Source: Eutreptiella sp. 'Long Island Sound 2002' (Eukaryota > Euglenozoa > Euglenophyceae > Eutreptiales > Eutreptiaceae). From it: 64,000 bases of DNA. The DNA lies in the NCBI GenBank assembly GCA_964036045.1, contig OZ038381.1, forward strand, positions 125,247,708-125,311,707, given 5' to 3'. The translations under genes were made by a program, and so were the position numbers. Positions 45,057 through 55,013 of this stretch are shown piece by piece (position 1 is the stretch's first letter; each line of letters opens with the position of its first letter). A model generated the notes under the pieces. That model made no database searches and had not been told where the DNA came from. It saw only the letters and a program-made list of their open reading frames with translations.

Positions 45057-46553
45057 CTTGGGTTGGCATCGTTGCGTTTGTGGTGTTGTGCGCTGCGTAG
45101 GGTGGTGTTGGTGGTGGTGCTGTTGCTGGTGGTGTGATTGTTCAGGCGCCGGCTTGGGTTTGGGTTCGGGTTTTTGGTTCGGGTCCGGTTCGAGGTTGAG
45201 GAGGACCTCTGTCTGGAGTTGTGAGGGCGCCGGTGCCGGTTGGGGGGGTTTCCGGTGTGCTGCCAGGGTGCCTGGGGTGCCTGTGTGGAGATCGGGGGTT
45301 TCCCTGTAGCCTGGCGTGCGGCCGCAGCTTTGGCTTTGGCCGTGGCCTTGTGGATGAGGTCCGCGGGGAGGGGGGGGTCGGAGGATGAGGTGGAGGACGT
45401 CGATGAGGATTAGGGCGACGAGGAAGTGGTGGTGTTGGGGGACGCAGGTTGCGCTGCGATGCGGGCAGTCGCGGCGTTGTGCGCGGCGGCTTCTGCTGCG
45501 GCCACAGCGGGGAGGATGGAGGGCATGTCCTGGGGCTGTAGGTTCGGAATGGTTGGCTGGGGGGGCCCGGCTATGACCTGGCGGCCTGGCGGGCCGATCT
45601 GGTCGGCAGCGGTGGAGGAGGGTGGCGCGGGGCTGCGGTTTTCTCCTTCTGGGCTTGGCTGGGCCGGGGTCCTGCAATGTGTGAGGTTGAGTGGGTTGGC
45701 GTCCGCGGGGGGAAACAGTTCGCGTGGGCTGCATTCGGGGGCCAGGGGGGGTGGGCCTGGGTTTTCTGGGGTGTGTGCGGGGGGCGTGTGTGGGCCACTG
45801 GGCGGGGTGGGCGTGCCATGGGGCGTGGAGCTCCCCTCCGTCAGTGTGTGCGGGTTGTCGAGTGTGCAGGGTGGTGAGAGGTGTCCGGCTGGTGGGTCCG
45901 CGGCGGGCGTGTGCTGTTGTTTTGGCGGTTGGTGGAGGCCCGTGTCGCCGGGCCCGGGGGTGCGCCCGATGGTGGGTGTGTGTGGGCCTCCAGGTGGGCA
46001 GCCAGGGGGAAGGGGCATGGGCGGGGATTGCGCGGGGTGTGTGTGTTGTGTCGGTGTATGTGTCCGCTCGCGGCGGCGCGCTTGCTTGGTCAGTTGTAGT
46101 CCGGGCGGTTTGGAGGAGAAGCATGCCGTCTTCTGCGGCCGCGGCAAGGATTTTGCAGACGAGCCTGCGTATTTGGTGCACCTCTTGGTCAGTGGTGGGA
46201 AGAGGGTATGCTAGCTCTCGGCTAAGATCCACACGGCGGGGGACCCTGTGGATGCCGTGGTGCCCGCAGGTGAGGGGGTGCTGTGGTCTGGGGTCTGGAT
46301 CCTTCCGCGTGTCTGGGCCTGCCTCGATTTGTGTGAGGGCGGTGGGGATGGCCCCAATCCAGGGCACGGTCTGCGTGGATCGCCAGCGGCGCTGCATTCA
46401 TTGGGCCAGGCAGAGCATGGCCAGTCCCAGGTGGTAGCCCGCCCGCCCTGAGGTGATTTCGGCCAGGGTGCGGGCTGAGGGTTTGTCCCCCGCCTCGAGG
46501 ACACCCCTGAGGACTCTGTGCGGGGTGGTAGGGTCCCCTACTGCCCCTGGTGG
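45057..46553 (-). pseudogene. LINE-B4 C-terminal extension, left of the Ty3-1 insertion
   Basis: This is the continuation of the LINE-B4 protein that is interrupted by Ty3-1 at 46553/59433. In the restored frame, residues on the left side read TPHRVLRGVLEAGDKPSAR and TLAEITSGRAGYHLGLAMLC, then a TGA at 46398-46400, followed in frame by MQRRWRSTQTVPWIGAIPTA, LPTTDQEVHQIRRLVCKIL and a long Pro/His/Thr-rich stretch, to the LRTEVLLNLEPDP-like LQTEVLLNLEPDP segment shared with LINE-B3. The copy is cut at 45057 by the LINE-C tail. No enzymatic domain is seen. The helical ITSGRAGYHLGLAMLC piece may be structured. Confidence 0.65.
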
Positions 46554-46897
46554 TGAACCCAGACCGGGTGGTCAGGAGCAGAGGTCGCAGTGGCATGGGC
46601 AGCAACATTGCTTGGCACCGAAGACATAACGATAGTGTTGACTGAATAGTATGCTGCAAACAGATATGGTACACATAGCCAATGAAATACCTGATATGCA
46701 CAAATGAGAAATCCACCCTATCATCCACTAATTGATATAACTACTAAACATCCAAGAATGCCTTATTCATCCCACATCCTATGTTCCTAACAAGGAAATG
46801 GAATATGATATACCCTATCCCACATATATCCCATATATAGGGCCAAATAATGCTCCCGGAGGGGTAAAATGCCAGGGTAGGGTTGTGACCTGCTTCA
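46554..46897 (-). repeat. 3' LTR of Ty3-1
   Basis: The sequence matches 59089-59432 over its full length, with about seven substitutions by eye, for example at 46558, near 46600 and two near 46858. Both copies begin with TG and end with CA on either strand. It carries U3, R and U5 and would supply the 3' end signals of the transcript. Confidence 0.93.
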
Positions 46898-46908
46898 CCC
46901 CCCCACTT
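46898..46908 (-). other. Polypurine tract of Ty3-1
   Basis: On the element strand the tract is AAGTGGGGGGG, directly next to the 3' LTR start TGAAGCAGG. It is the RNase H-resistant primer for plus-strand DNA synthesis in LTR retrotransposons. Confidence 0.85.
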
Positions 46909-46974
46909 AAAACGACTGCCACGGGCAGGAAGTACATGCCCAAGAGGAACGTGGCAGTCACAAACAGCAGCAAA

Positions 46975-47085
46975 TCACAGGTTAGCAGATTCCCTCCCAG
47001 CGGGAATCGAACCTACGCAGACAATCTCGGAGCCGGCCGCACGACCGCTGAAGTAGCTCCGATCGGTGGGAATCGAACCACCGCC
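46975..47085 (-). repeat. tRNA-like tandem pol III boxes in the Ty3-1 3' region
   Basis: Two B-box sequences GGTTCGATTCC occur on the minus strand (47003-47013 and 47069-47079). An A-box-like TACTTCAGCGG lies between them (47045-47055). The right-hand box sits in a perfect T-arm, GGTGG/CCACC. The A box plus the left-hand B box are spaced like a tRNA gene, but the acceptor stem does not pair. It is likely a tRNA-derived remnant (SINE fragment) carried within the retrotransposon, about 70 bases from the polypurine tract. Confidence 0.55.
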
Positions 47086-50060
47086 GAAATACAGAAATTG
47101 ACAAACGGGATCCCGCAGGTCCCGCAATAAGTAGTAGGCGAAATCGCGAGCTGTTGCGCGTAGAGTCTGGTCCCTGCGTGTCGCATGAGGCATGTGGGGT
47201 CCAGTAGGTAAGGGCAGGTAGTTTTTCAAAGAATGAAAACTAAAGGCAAAGTGAAATCACACTTTTAAACAAAACTGAAGGTAATGGTACATGCGAAGCG
47301 GTGCGACGCGAAAGTGCAAAAATTTCACTTTTGACAAAGAAAAGCCAGCAACAGGGACAGGAGACACTGACAGCAACTTAGGACTGTGCCTGCAGCAGGG
47401 AGCACGTGGGGAAACAAAGGTAGAGGTCAGGGATGTATGTCTGACTTGTGCTCGCCACTGCCTTGTGCATGCCTAGGTCACTTAACAAACACGGCCACGA
47501 TGGCCCACCGTGCGCGCGGTAGCTCACTAATTAGAGGAAAGAGGCCACGATGGCCTCAGGGTAAAAGAACCGCTGTAAACACTAGGCACAAAGAGAAACA
47601 CGGGTACGATGTCCACACCTTCCACCTTCGTGCTTTAGACAATTTATGAGGGCTTGATGTGCTTGATGTTCTTGATGTGCTTGCCCGTAACGCTTGTAGT
47701 AATGAGTGAGCTCTTGCTTGTAAGATGTAAACTTGCTTGATTACTTGCTTGTAAAAGACCGAGACAAGGCCTAGCCAAAGGCCCACTTGTCAAACAGACC
47801 AGACACACAACAAAAATGAAACGAAGGCCGGTGTGCCTTGTGTGTGGATTGCCGGAAACCAGCCACGGCTGTGGCTAAATGCTACGGGCACGGCTCAGCC
47901 AAGGGCCGTGTCCGTGTGGATGCTTAATTTAGCATGTGTGTCACACGTGATGCACCACGTAGAGGGTAAAGGAGGAGGTACGGAGATGGGATGAGGGTGT
48001 GAGTAGACACACTTAAATAGACAAACCTCATAACCATGTAATAATAACCTGACCTCACTGCTAACCCCTCACCTAGGAGCCATACTACGTATATATATCA
48101 TATATACACATAATAGAGCGATGCACACCGACAAACACAAGACACACTTGTGCGCGCACACCCATTGGCAGGGCCCGGGGGCACACACTCGCCCGGAGGG
48201 CATCACAGAGTGTGGGTCTCGCGGTGGCGGCCTTGGGGCACGTGATGGGGGCACTCCACACATACGGCACGTGCAAGAGCTTCCACAAACTACTCACGTA
48301 CACACAACAAACAGTAAGCATATCCACAATAGAACACGTGTATAGATACGCCACCTTGTTGCTTGGTGTTCGTGTGTGTCTTTGGGGCGTGCGTATAAAC
48401 ACTTAGGTTAGCTTGCGTGTTACCTTTGTCGGTGGGTGTGCCACCGGCGGGACGTAGCGCAGGGGGTCACCTCCAGGTTGCAAATTGGGGAGGTCGCCCG
48501 TACGGTCCCGCTGGTGTATCAGCCCACCCTGCTCCCCGGGGGCACGATGACACGCCCCGAAGGAGTTTTACTCCCCCAACCCCTCTACACCGTGTATGAC
48601 GGATTCATGTTTACACCTCCGTGTGTCAACTTGGGCCGGTGTACACGGCTACAAAACCCCAAAGGTAGGTGTCAACCTAGGTCTTGCTTGTTCGGGGGGC
48701 GGGTGATAACCAACGTAATAGGCAACCATATAATCCCGTAACTAAACTAATGGCATGTGCACACACACGCTACCATTGGCCACGGGCACACCCGGTTTTG
48801 GTGTGTCTCGGACAGAGAGACTCGTGTGTGTTGTGGAAATCCAAGTCCACGCACGGGTCTCTATAAAGAAAAATGCCACGCCCATATCCCAACCCGTTTG
48901 GTTGGGTGTTGGGATAGAGGACCCCTCGGGTGTTGTGGAAATCCAAGTCCACTCGTGGGGAACTCTAGAGAAAACATTAATATACATATCCTCTCATAAA
49001 CATATGCGTGTGCACACTCGCCCTTTTCATCATATTGTTCGTTCCCTCTCGTTGCAGGCAGGAATTCCCCCGCGAAATTCATCAAGGACATGAAGAGCAC
49101 ACCCAGCCAGCATGCGGCCCCATGCAATGGCAATGGAGGGTACCCACTCCCAACCCGGGCACGCATAGCGACCGGGGACGAATACCCAGGCGGCGGAGAC
49201 AGCCCAAATCCGCAACGCCACTCCTTGCCTTTGAAGACCCCACCCACTCATAGAGTGACGGGGCAAAGGCACCCATTGCAATTCATATTAGAATACTTGT
49301 ATTGTAGAGGACGACCCCTCCCTCTAGGCGTAAGTCCTCGCCGTATGTAGTGGCAATTTTGCACGCCACGAAATGTTTTCCACGTAATGTGAGCCACACG
49401 AGTACCTCGTACCCTGTATACCTACCCTCGTGTGGACAAGGGCAAATCGGTGGAAAATCATCACGCCCAACACAAAAAGGGAAAATGGGTTGTAGCCGCC
49501 AACCCAACGAAGTTTTCAAGCCTTCGCCATTTTGAGCAAATGATTTAGCTCGTTGGCTTGGGTCACGGGTCAGGGACGGTCGTGGGGTCGTGGTTTCGGT
49601 ACGGGGCGGCACTCCGAAACCTTGCAAACACCACCATGCGCACAACCCGGCGGAGTCTTCGGGAAGTGCTTGCCACGTTGTTAGCACCCTTGACAGGGGG
49701 CGTCATCGTGGGCAGGACTGACGGCAGTAGTCCTGGTGGTGGTAGGAGTGCTCCAGTAAGACCCAAGGATAGGGGTTTGAATGGCATTAAGACCCCAGAA
49801 AGAACACGTCCCACTTCCGCCCCAGGCTATATGCCACGCCACCCCACCCCAAGGACTCTCAAGCCTTTAGCCCTGAGAGAGGTAGACGGTGGGGTAAACC
49901 TGCGGTACCCACCGCCCCGCTCCGGTGGGGATTTTTGTAACCGAGGAGCGCGCCTCGCATGCACATCTTCTTTCCTGTCTCCCACCGCTTCCCGCTCTCT
50001 CCTCCCTTCCCCAAACAATAATATATCCATATTGGTTAGGGTTTTCTTTTCGTGGCACGC
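47086..50060 (-). other. Long non-coding 3' region of Ty3-1 with hairpins and a short direct repeat
   Basis: No convincing gene lies between the chromodomain stop and the 3' LTR. The longest open frames (about 130 residues) have no recognisable motif. Structure is visible. AGCCACGGCTGTGGCT and GGCACGGC...GCCGTGTC stems occur at 47860-47920. A hairpin from ATCCCAACCC to GGGTGTTGGGAT lies near 48886-48916. A direct repeat built around GTTGTGGAAATCCAAGTCCA (itself a GTGGA/TCCAC stem) appears at about 48828 and 48936. A TATATATCATATATA tract is near 48090. The region may hold packaging or regulatory signals, or an old insertion. Confidence 0.5.
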
Positions 50061-52475
50061 TCATGAGAGCGGTCCACCAAGGTGGGCAAGGATGTCAACG
50101 GTTTGGGTGAGATTCTGTTTCTGCAAATAATCTCTCCAAACTTTGTTGTAGGATGGTAAGAAGGTTTGAACGGGTTCCTCGGTATCCCAATCTTTGGTAT
50201 AACCCTCCCAGCGCACCTTGAAGAGAAGTCTCTTGCGGTAAGTACGGTGACTTAATATTTTCTTGACATTATAGGTGTCCTCCTCAAACTGGGAGGGCAC
50301 CCTAGCAACCTCCTCCGTGTAATTTAGAGGCACGGGGGAGCGAGGGGAGTTGACCGTTTTCATTAAACAATCAACGTGGACGTCAACTAACCTCCGTTGG
50401 TCCACTTGAATAACATAGAGGTCGTGCGCCTTCTTCTCCACAACCTCATAGGGCCCATCCCAATAGGGACAAGTCTTATCGCCAAGATTTTTGCGTTGGC
50501 GACGGACCCATACGCGGTCCCCTTTTGAGAAATTGGGGGACATCCTCCTACTCTTGTTATACTTACGAGCCATTGTCTCTTGCACTTGAATCATAGCCCT
50601 CCGTGCAAGAGCAATAAGCTCCTCACGCCGTTGGAAGTAGTGAGCGGCGTCTTGGGCCACTCCCTTAGGCTCAGCAAGAGGAGGCCCCTTAGTACGGTTG
50701 TGTTTACCAAACACAATCTCGTTAGGTGTATAACCTGAAGGACCTGTAGTCTCATGCCACGCTCGTACAACGGCGGGCAAAACCTCTACCCAATTAGTCT
50801 TCTTCTTCTTCAAGGTAATGGCTTTAGCAACGGCACGTCTTAGCTGCTTGCCAGTATTTTCGGCCTTGCCATTACCTTGGTGCCTACCCGCGAGACACAT
50901 AGTCGAGCGGGCACCAATCTTAGAACAAAGGGTTTGGAAATATTGGCTCACAAATTGTGGCCCACGGTCGGAGCATATTTCACGAGGGGCTCCAAACCTA
51001 TGGACCCAGCGCTCCATTACCAAATGGGCCGCTCTTCTCCCCGTTAGCCCTTCATCCTTGTCTCCATGACGGGGTTTAGGAATAGGGATCGCGATGAGGT
51101 AGCCGGAAAGCCGGCATACACATAGGAGCATTCGGTCATACACCTCTCCATCGTGGGAGGTGGAAGGGTAGTGAAACACATCAAGCGCTATGCAGTCCAT
51201 GGGCTCCATAGGTATAGGCATAGGGGTCATGTACCCTTGCTTGCGCTTGGTGTCATGCGTGTGAATGGCACATGAGGGACACGTTTGACATTGCAGTTCC
51301 ACTGCTTTGTACAACCCCTCACCTTCCACGCCATGGTTAATTTCCTTCCAGTGTTTTTCCACACTGGAGGTAGTTAAGTGAAATGCATCATGGTATTCGG
51401 CTACCAAACGATGCACTAGCGGCGTAGGAACACACCACCGTCCATTACCGACGAGCTTGTTATCCACCAACCTCACTCCATCTTCGAAGCTCCCATTCAA
51501 GGCATCTTGCCACATTTGTTTGTAGCGTTGACAATTTGGGTAGTGTTTAGCCCAATTTATCTCAAAAACATTGGGAGCATCCTCCCCATGTATAGGAGTT
51601 GCTTTCTCGTGGGACTTCCAAGATTTTTTTATCTTGACAATTCGCTCCAGTCTCCGAAGCTTTCTCTTTTGCTTCGTCCCCCCCCCCACTGGAGGCGAAG
51701 CCAGAGGGGGTGGATCACACGCGGGTGCCCCTTGAGCCCGAGGCGCCGCTTTAGACCTAGTAACAACGGGCGCCACAACCGCCCTAAATACAAGGGGGCG
51801 GGCGAGAAGTTCCTCCTTCTCGGCCGCCATCATGTCCCGCACATCCCCGGCCGCTTGGGCCGTCCCATGTATGGACACATCACCCAACGCCGGGTTAGCA
51901 GGGTAAGCCCAACGGGACAAGAAATCACCCACAGGGTTCACTGGCCCCGGAGTGTAAACCACATGGAGGTCGAATTTAGAGAACAATTCATGCCAACGTG
52001 CTTGGCGTGGAGAGGGACCCCCCACGGTTTTGAGGACCTCCGTAGCCCAATTTTCAAGGCTACGGTGGTCCGTACGGACCTCCACGCGCTTGTTCCACAC
52101 CCAACCATGCCATTTTAAAAGCGCCGCCACTATGGCGTAGCATTCTTTCTCCCGAGGGCTCCAATTCAATTGGCTGCCTGACAATTTGCGGGAGAAAAAG
52201 GCAAGGGGGCGTAGGGCACCATCGGGACCTTCCTGCTGTAGGGCCGCCCCCACCGCCCAATTACTAGCGTCCGGGGTGAGGACAAAGTCCTTATCCCAAT
52301 CGGCTAGTTGGAGGGGAACAATATCCGTAATAGCACGCTTGAGCTTCAAAAAGGCCTCGTTAGCCGAAGCATTCCATGTTAGGCCTATCTTTTTGCCATT
52401 CTTATGCTTAGGCAAATCCTTCAACATATTAATCAAAGGGGTAGCTATGGAGGCGTAGTTTTCCGACATAGCCCG
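50061..52475 (-). pseudogene. pol: Ty3-1 pol, second part: RNase H, integrase, chromodomain
   Basis: This is the frame after the break near 52470. RNase H shows FVLTPDASNWAVGAALQQ, EKECYAIVAAL and VRTDHRSLENW. Integrase has an N-terminal zinc region (HRLVAEYHDAFH, then CQTCPSCAIH) and a D,D-35-E core: CIALDVFHYP (about 51185), EICSDRGPQFVS (about 50960) and GNGKAENTGKQL (about 50865). GDRVWVRRQRKN and CPYWDGPYEVVEK follow. It ends with a chromodomain, YNVKKILSHRTYRKRLLFKV then RWEGYTKDWDTEEPVQTF, and a short tail. All catalytic residues are present, so this part looks functional. The chromodomain places it among chromoviruses. Confidence 0.9.
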
Positions 52476-54420
52476 AATAATAGTTGGCGAGCCCCAAGAA
52501 CCCCCGGAGCTCCCGAACATTCTCCGGTTTGTCCCAACGCTCAAGCGCCAACATTTTCCCTGGCGCCGGCCGACGTGTGCCATTTTCCAACACATGGCCA
52601 CAAAACTCAACCGAACGAACAAAGAAATCGGTTTTGCTAACCGAAGCAACCAACTCCTCTTTTCGTAGCCTATCTAACACGGCACGCACGTCGCGGTCGT
52701 GGTTAGCCAATAGCTCCTCCTCCGTCGCACCGGAGGAACCAATAATAATATCATCAATATATACGTCCGCACAATCCAAACCCTGCAAAACATGGTCCAT
52801 GACCCGTTGAAAAATAGCGGGCCCATTCTTGATACCCATAGGCATAACACGCCATTGGTATCGCTTACCCGCCAAATTCATGGCGGTCTTAGCCCGGGAT
52901 TCAGGCTGAAGGGGAATTTGATGAAACCCTTTACTCAAGTCCACAATAGTGAAAATCTTGTGTTTGGATTGATTTTCCAACATGTCTTCTATGAGGGGGA
53001 GGGGGTGTGCGTCGGGCAAGGTAGCCTCATTAAGTTGGCGGTAGTCCACCACGAGGCGCCATTTTCCCTTCTCTTTCTTGGGCACAACGAAACCGTTGGA
53101 CGCCCATTCGGAGGCAGGGCACGGCTCAATCCAGCCACGAGCCAAAAAGTCCTCCACTATTTCATGCTCCGCCGCGGCACGCTCCCCCACCAACCGTATA
53201 GGTTTTACGGACTTGGGTTTGGCGTTCGGGTATAGGTCAAGTTTAGCAAACCCCAACCGCTCCGTACCACGGACCTTAGGGTGTTCCTGGTCCGGACGGA
53301 GACGAACCTCCCCACTAAAAACATCCCGCTCATAGTCCGCGAGGATGCGCCTCCTCTTGAGCTCCACCTCCGGAGACACAATAGGCTCTTGGGTGGTGAC
53401 AACGCCACCCACACGAGAAGCCGCCAACAATCGTGTGGCGCCTTTACGTTTTCGGTAACGCTTAACGGTAGTGGCCCTCCCACCCAATAACTCTCGTTCA
53501 ATTTTCGCAATGCGTGAACGCACGCATTCTTGTGCCTCCAAATCTTCGGGGGTAGGATCAAGAGTAACGGGTGCGAGGAGTTTTTTATGGGTCGCCTGAT
53601 ACGTGAGGGTGCGCATCGAAGCCAAATGGTTAGGCACCCTTTCATCCTCCGACTCTTCCTCTGAGGTCATGCCCGGCTCTCCATCCGTGTTGGGGTTAGA
53701 GACGGCCGGTGCCAAAACGGAGGCCACATGACATTTAGTGGCCGCCAAATTTTCCTCCGCAATACCACCGTCCACGTATAGCGCCACCGTGGACCAACCC
53801 CGTTGAGGAAGGGGCGTGAGGTGGTCATTCTGATAGAGACAGGCTTTAGTCTCTGGCCCAGGAAGGTGGTACCCTTGCAAAGTAATTTCCATAAGGGGTT
53901 TCCACCACTCCCTATATGTCCACTTCGGCCCTACGACGATGGCTCGTAGTTTTTCTTGCCGAATTTTCCGAACACAATCGGAAGATCGATGATAGGGAGG
54001 GCACATCCAATATAATTTGGAGGGGTCCGCGGGAGTGGAAAAGAAATCTTCAAGCGGCGAAACCCAACGGGTAGCCTGAGCCATACCCGGGACCCTATTG
54101 AAGGCGTCCACGTCGGGGTTTTTGCCAAATTGTTTTTTGACACGTGCGGCCCAATATGGCGTGAGGCCATAGTCAGACTGGGTCCACATGGACCCGTCAC
54201 GCCGCGTAGGTAGAACATCACGGGCAAGGGCTTCGGGAGCAAATTCAACGAGCTCCAAAGCACAAGCCCGGTCCTGTACGGGGGCCACGGAGGAAGCGGT
54301 CAAGGCATAGGATATGTGTTTCTCGGCCTCAACACGGTTAGGCGGTTCGCCACCAGGGGGCGTAACCACAATGGCCGGGGCAGGGTGCGTAGGAGCGACC
54401 GCCCCAATGACTGGAACACC
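52465..54420 (-). pseudogene. pol: Ty3-1 pol, first part: methyltransferase-like domain and reverse transcriptase
   Basis: This frame is one base (-1) away from gag-protease. It opens after a TAA near 54420 and overlaps the protease frame to 54300. Residues 80-200 from a notional start at 54369 (53770-54132) hold a Dam-like domain: NPDVDAFNRV, FSTPADPSKLYWMCPPYH, with CPPY at 53992-54003, RAIVVGPKWTYREWWKPL and STVALYVDGG. RT follows: GFVVPKKEKGKWRLVVDYRQ, FTIVDLSKGFHQIPL, QWRVMPMGIKNGPAIFQRVM, then VYIDDIIIGSS with YIDD at 52750-52761, and GFLGLANYYSGYV. All three catalytic aspartates are kept. The frame breaks right after GYV near 52470 and continues in the next entry's frame. This is a frameshift mutation or sequencing error, since it falls inside RT/RNase H. 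Confidence 0.85.
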
Positions 54421-55010
54421 TTACCATGAATGGGTTTCACCAAAAATGGTTTGCCGGTTCGTGGAGCCTCACGGAAGTCCTCAATCCAAAAACAGGGGTG
54501 CACTGGATGGTGAGAGTACAAACAATTGAAACGGGCAAAATGGCTCACACAATGTTCGTAACCCCATGGGTGCCCCAAAACCATATCCCAAGGTAAATTC
54601 GGGACAAGGTACGGGGACACGCCATACTGGGCAACACGAGGAAGTGAAACACTACCATCCACAACCCCCGTAAATTGAATTTTGACGTCTATTTGCTCGT
54701 CTCCCCCTGGCAAAGGCGTCTCATTATCTGCTTGGAGTAGGCGCCTCCGTTGGGGGGATTCATATTTTTCGGAGAGTTGGTCTCCAAAAACATTGGGGTT
54801 GGCCAAAGCGACCGCTTGGCACCCAAAATCCACCAAAACACGGAGGGTCTTGCGTTCTCCATTGGGCAAAACAACCTGAACGGAAAGTTCGGTTTGAATC
54901 TCACTAGTCACTATATGCCCCTTCATGACTCTCGATGGAACGAGAGCCACGGTAGTGTCACAGGGGTGCCGGAGGTTTTCTTCTTTCGAAGGGGGCGCCT
55001 CTGGGCACTC
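54300..55010 (-). pseudogene. Ty3-1 protease with altered active site
   Basis: The reading frame is the same as gag and is separated from it only by the UAG at 55011-55013. It encodes KTLRVLVDFGCQAVALANP, the expected position of the aspartic protease active site. A flap-like region follows, and then PWDMVLGHPWGYEHC, the second signature, ILG-like. The active triad, normally D-S/T-G, is D-F-G at 54822-54830. One base change from TCT (Ser) to TTT (Phe) could explain it. The protease would process gag and pol, so this copy may not mature its proteins. The frame ends at 54300, and the polymerase continues in the -1 frame from about 54410. I saw no canonical slippery heptamer in the overlap. Confidence 0.7.
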
Positions 55011-55013
55011 CTA
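55011..55013 (-). promoter_or_regulatory. In-frame UAG between gag and protease
   Basis: Gag ends TGG TAG, followed by GAG TGC CCA, and the same frame then runs open for 20 codons into protease. A single stop codon between gag and protease is the arrangement used by readthrough retroelements. It could also be an ordinary nonsense mutation. I saw no obvious pseudoknot by eye. Confidence 0.5.

Noticed and set aside
35069-45480. The 430-bp similarity at both edges of LINE-C as a giant target-site duplication
   Set aside because: The two copies are only about 90% identical, and the duplication would be far too long for LINE insertion. Two separate LINE-B copies explain it better.
48861-49687. 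Envelope or other extra gene after integrase in Ty3-1
   Set aside because: Frames of 128 and 134 residues lack a signal peptide, a transmembrane segment or any recognised motif, and they are not in a single frame.
52429-52649. Programmed frameshift at the RT/RNase H boundary of Ty3-1
   Set aside because: The shift falls inside a contiguous conserved domain (after GLANYYSGYV), where no known element frameshifts. A mutation or sequencing error is likelier.
54300-54425. Programmed -1 frameshift between protease and RT in Ty3-1
   Set aside because: The frames do overlap in the -1 register, but I found no canonical X-XXY-YYZ slippery heptamer. A mutation is equally possible, so I left it as an observation in the feature entries.
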